Shown piece after piece: positions 37,909 to 38,880 of a stretch of DNA of 38,880 bases. The position numbers were made by a program, and so were the translations under genes. The notes under the pieces are model-generated. The model saw only the letters and a program-made list of their open reading frames with translations. It was not told where the DNA came from and did no database searches. Within the stretch, counting starts at the first letter, position 1. Each line of letters opens with the position of its first letter. The stretch is from an uncultured Clostridia bacterium. Lineage in GTDB: Bacteria; Bacillota; Clostridia; Christensenellales; Borkfalkiaceae. The DNA is taken from assembly GCA_947626305.1 (NCBI GenBank), contig CANQRP010000005.1:1-38880 (forward strand), in the 5' to 3' direction.

Positions 37909-38880
37909 TTACTTACGGCGCTTGCTCACAACGATCGCCGTCGGGATGCAGATCGCCGCCGCACCGCAAACGGTGAGCACCGCGATCAGGATCCACATTC
38001 CGCCCGCCGGTTCCGTCTCGCCGAGGCTTGCGGCGGAGTCGACCGCGAGTTCATGACCCGAAAGCGCAGTGCCGCCCGTGACGGAGGGAACTTCCTCGGC
38101 GTCGGTGCGGTTCGTAAGGTCGGGAACGAAATTCGTCTTGGGAGCTTCGGGTTCCGCGGGCATTTCGGAAAGTTCGGGGACCTCGGGTTCCGCGGGCACT
38201 TCGGGGAGTTTGGGAGCGGGAAGTTCGGTTCTGTTTTCCTCCGATTCCCCGCACACGGTGCAGGAGCGGGAGGAGATCTCATAGCCCTCTTCGGTCCTCG
38301 TCTCCCATTCGCTCCATGCGTGGAGCGCGGGGTCGGCGGGAAGCATCTCGCTCTCGAGGAGTTCGCCGCAGACGGAGCAATAGGTGTTCACTACGCCGTT
38401 TGTGATGCAGTCGGGCGCAACTTCCGTCAAGGGCTCCGCGGCGATATGTCCCTTCGCTTCTTCGAAGACTTCCTTTACGGTGTCGCCGCAGACGGAGCAG
38501 ACGCTCTCGGAGTAGCCCTGTTCGGTGCAGGTCGCTTCATGCTCGGTGACAACGTAGCTGTGCCCGAGTGCGGGAACGGAAACGGTCTCTTTGCATTCGC
38601 CGCAGACCGAGCAGACGACGGACTTTCTGCCCTCTTTCGTGCAGGTGGGGGCTTCGTCGAGTTGTTCGCCCCACACATGTCCGAGTGCGTCGAGGCTGCC
38701 TTCGGTCTCTACCGTGCCGCAGGTGTTGCAGGTCTTTACGGTATAGACCGCGCCGTTGCAACCCTTCTGCGTCTTTACGTCGAAATCGTGTCCCTTTGCT
38801 TCGGAGAGGACTTTTCTCACGGTGTCGCCGCAGACGGAGCAGACGCTCTCGGAGTAGCCCTGTTCGGTGCAGGTCGCCTC
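37909..38880 (-). CDS. Cys-repeat surface protein, 5' end outside the window
   Basis: The reading frame runs off the right edge (323 residues visible, no real start; an in-frame GTG at 38820 lies inside a repeat). It holds repeated modules of the form GH...ATCTxxGyxxxxCSVCG, each with a CxxC pair: TCTEQGYSESVCSVCGDTV appears twice, 114 residues apart, with variants in between (TCTKEGRKSVVCSVCGE, CITNGVVNTYCSVCGE). A Pro/Glu-rich linker (PAEPEVPELSEMPAEPEAP) leads to a single membrane helix and KRRK end, so the repeats are outside the cell with a C-terminal membrane anchor rather than LPXTG. The function is unknown. Similar Cys-pair repeats are common in large clostridial surface proteins. Confidence 0.85.
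   Translation of the reverse strand, partial: EATCTEQGYSESVCSVCGDTVRKVLSEAKGHDFDVKTQKGCNGAVYTVKTCNTCGTVETEGSLDALGHVWGEQLDEAPTCTKEGRKSVVCSVCGECKETVSVPALGHSYVVTEHEATCTEQGYSESVCSVCGDTVKEVFEEAKGHIAAEPLTEVAPDCITNGVVNTYCSVCGELLESEMLPADPALHAWSEWETRTEEGYEISSRSCTVCGESEENRTELPAPKLPEVPAEPEVPELSEMPAEPEAPKTNFVPDLTNRTDAEEVPSVTGGTALSGHELAVDSAASLGETEPAGGMWILIAVLTVCGAAAICIPTAIVVSKRRK

Overview
The window looks like chromosome from an anaerobic Bacillota/Clostridia-type bacterium, probably host-associated. Evidence: GC-rich genes with AGGAGG-type ribosome binding sites, near-consensus sigma-A promoters (TTGACA, 17 bp, TATAAT), a monomeric group-B-like [FeFe] hydrogenase, rubrerythrin, tryptophanase, an ECF folate transporter behind a tetrahydrofolate riboswitch, the der-plsY pair, DUF421/DUF4363 membrane proteins, and lipoproteins with InlB-type and BspA-type repeats. 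I see no phage genes, transposase, CRISPR array, tRNA or rRNA. Genus-level placement is not possible from this sequence alone.

Layout. 1-5.1 kb: a small zinc-ribbon membrane protein, a hemolysin-III family protein, then a compact operon (iron-sulfur flavoprotein, phosphotransferase-like kinase, [FeFe] hydrogenase, phosphopantetheinyl transferase). 5.1-6.7 kb, minus strand: a short-chain dehydrogenase and a queuosine-precursor-type transporter. 6.8-12.8 kb: a 1983-residue lipoprotein. 12.8-16.1 kb: divergent ligD and ku (non-homologous end joining). 16.2-17.6 kb: tryptophanase. 17.6-21.3 kb: two adjacent cassettes of the same design, each with a small Xre repressor, a pair of palindromic operators and a divergent surface or membrane protein gene; the repressor genes share an identical 31-bp 3' end. 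21.3-22.8 kb: DUF4363 and DUF421 genes separated by dispersed repeats. 22.8-23.8 kb: THF riboswitch and folT. 23.8-28.3 kb: operon lgt-pncB-(coiled coil)-lspA-RluA-type pseudouridine synthase. 29.0-31.2 kb: der (apparently leaderless) and plsY, the latter with an unusual repeat-derived N-terminus. 32.0-33.3 kb: DUF368 transporter and RidA. 33.4-37.1 kb: a minus-strand Fe-ADH/ALDH fusion, in the opposite domain order to AdhE, divergent from an RpiR-type regulator. 37.2-38.9 kb: rubrerythrin and the 3' part of a Cys-repeat surface protein.

Large intergenic gaps (1-0.2, 4.8-5.1, 21.65-22.05, 28.3-28.9 and 31.2-31.95 kb) are filled by a mosaic of dispersed non-coding repeats. Family A has a 48-nt core that is identical in two copies. 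Family B is an array of hairpins, with base-pair covariation between copies. Families C and D are hairpin ladders or short motifs. A similar sequence seems to have been captured in frame at the 5' end of plsY.

How the genes fit together: lgt and lspA mature lipoproteins, and at least two large lipoproteins are encoded here. PlsY and the DUF368 (polyprenyl-phosphate) transporter serve envelope lipids. Hydrogenase, flavoprotein, rubrerythrin and the ADH-ALDH fusion fit fermentative redox balancing. The most unusual items are the reversed ADH-ALDH fusion, the twin Xre/operator cassettes, the plsY repeat capture and the repeat mosaic.
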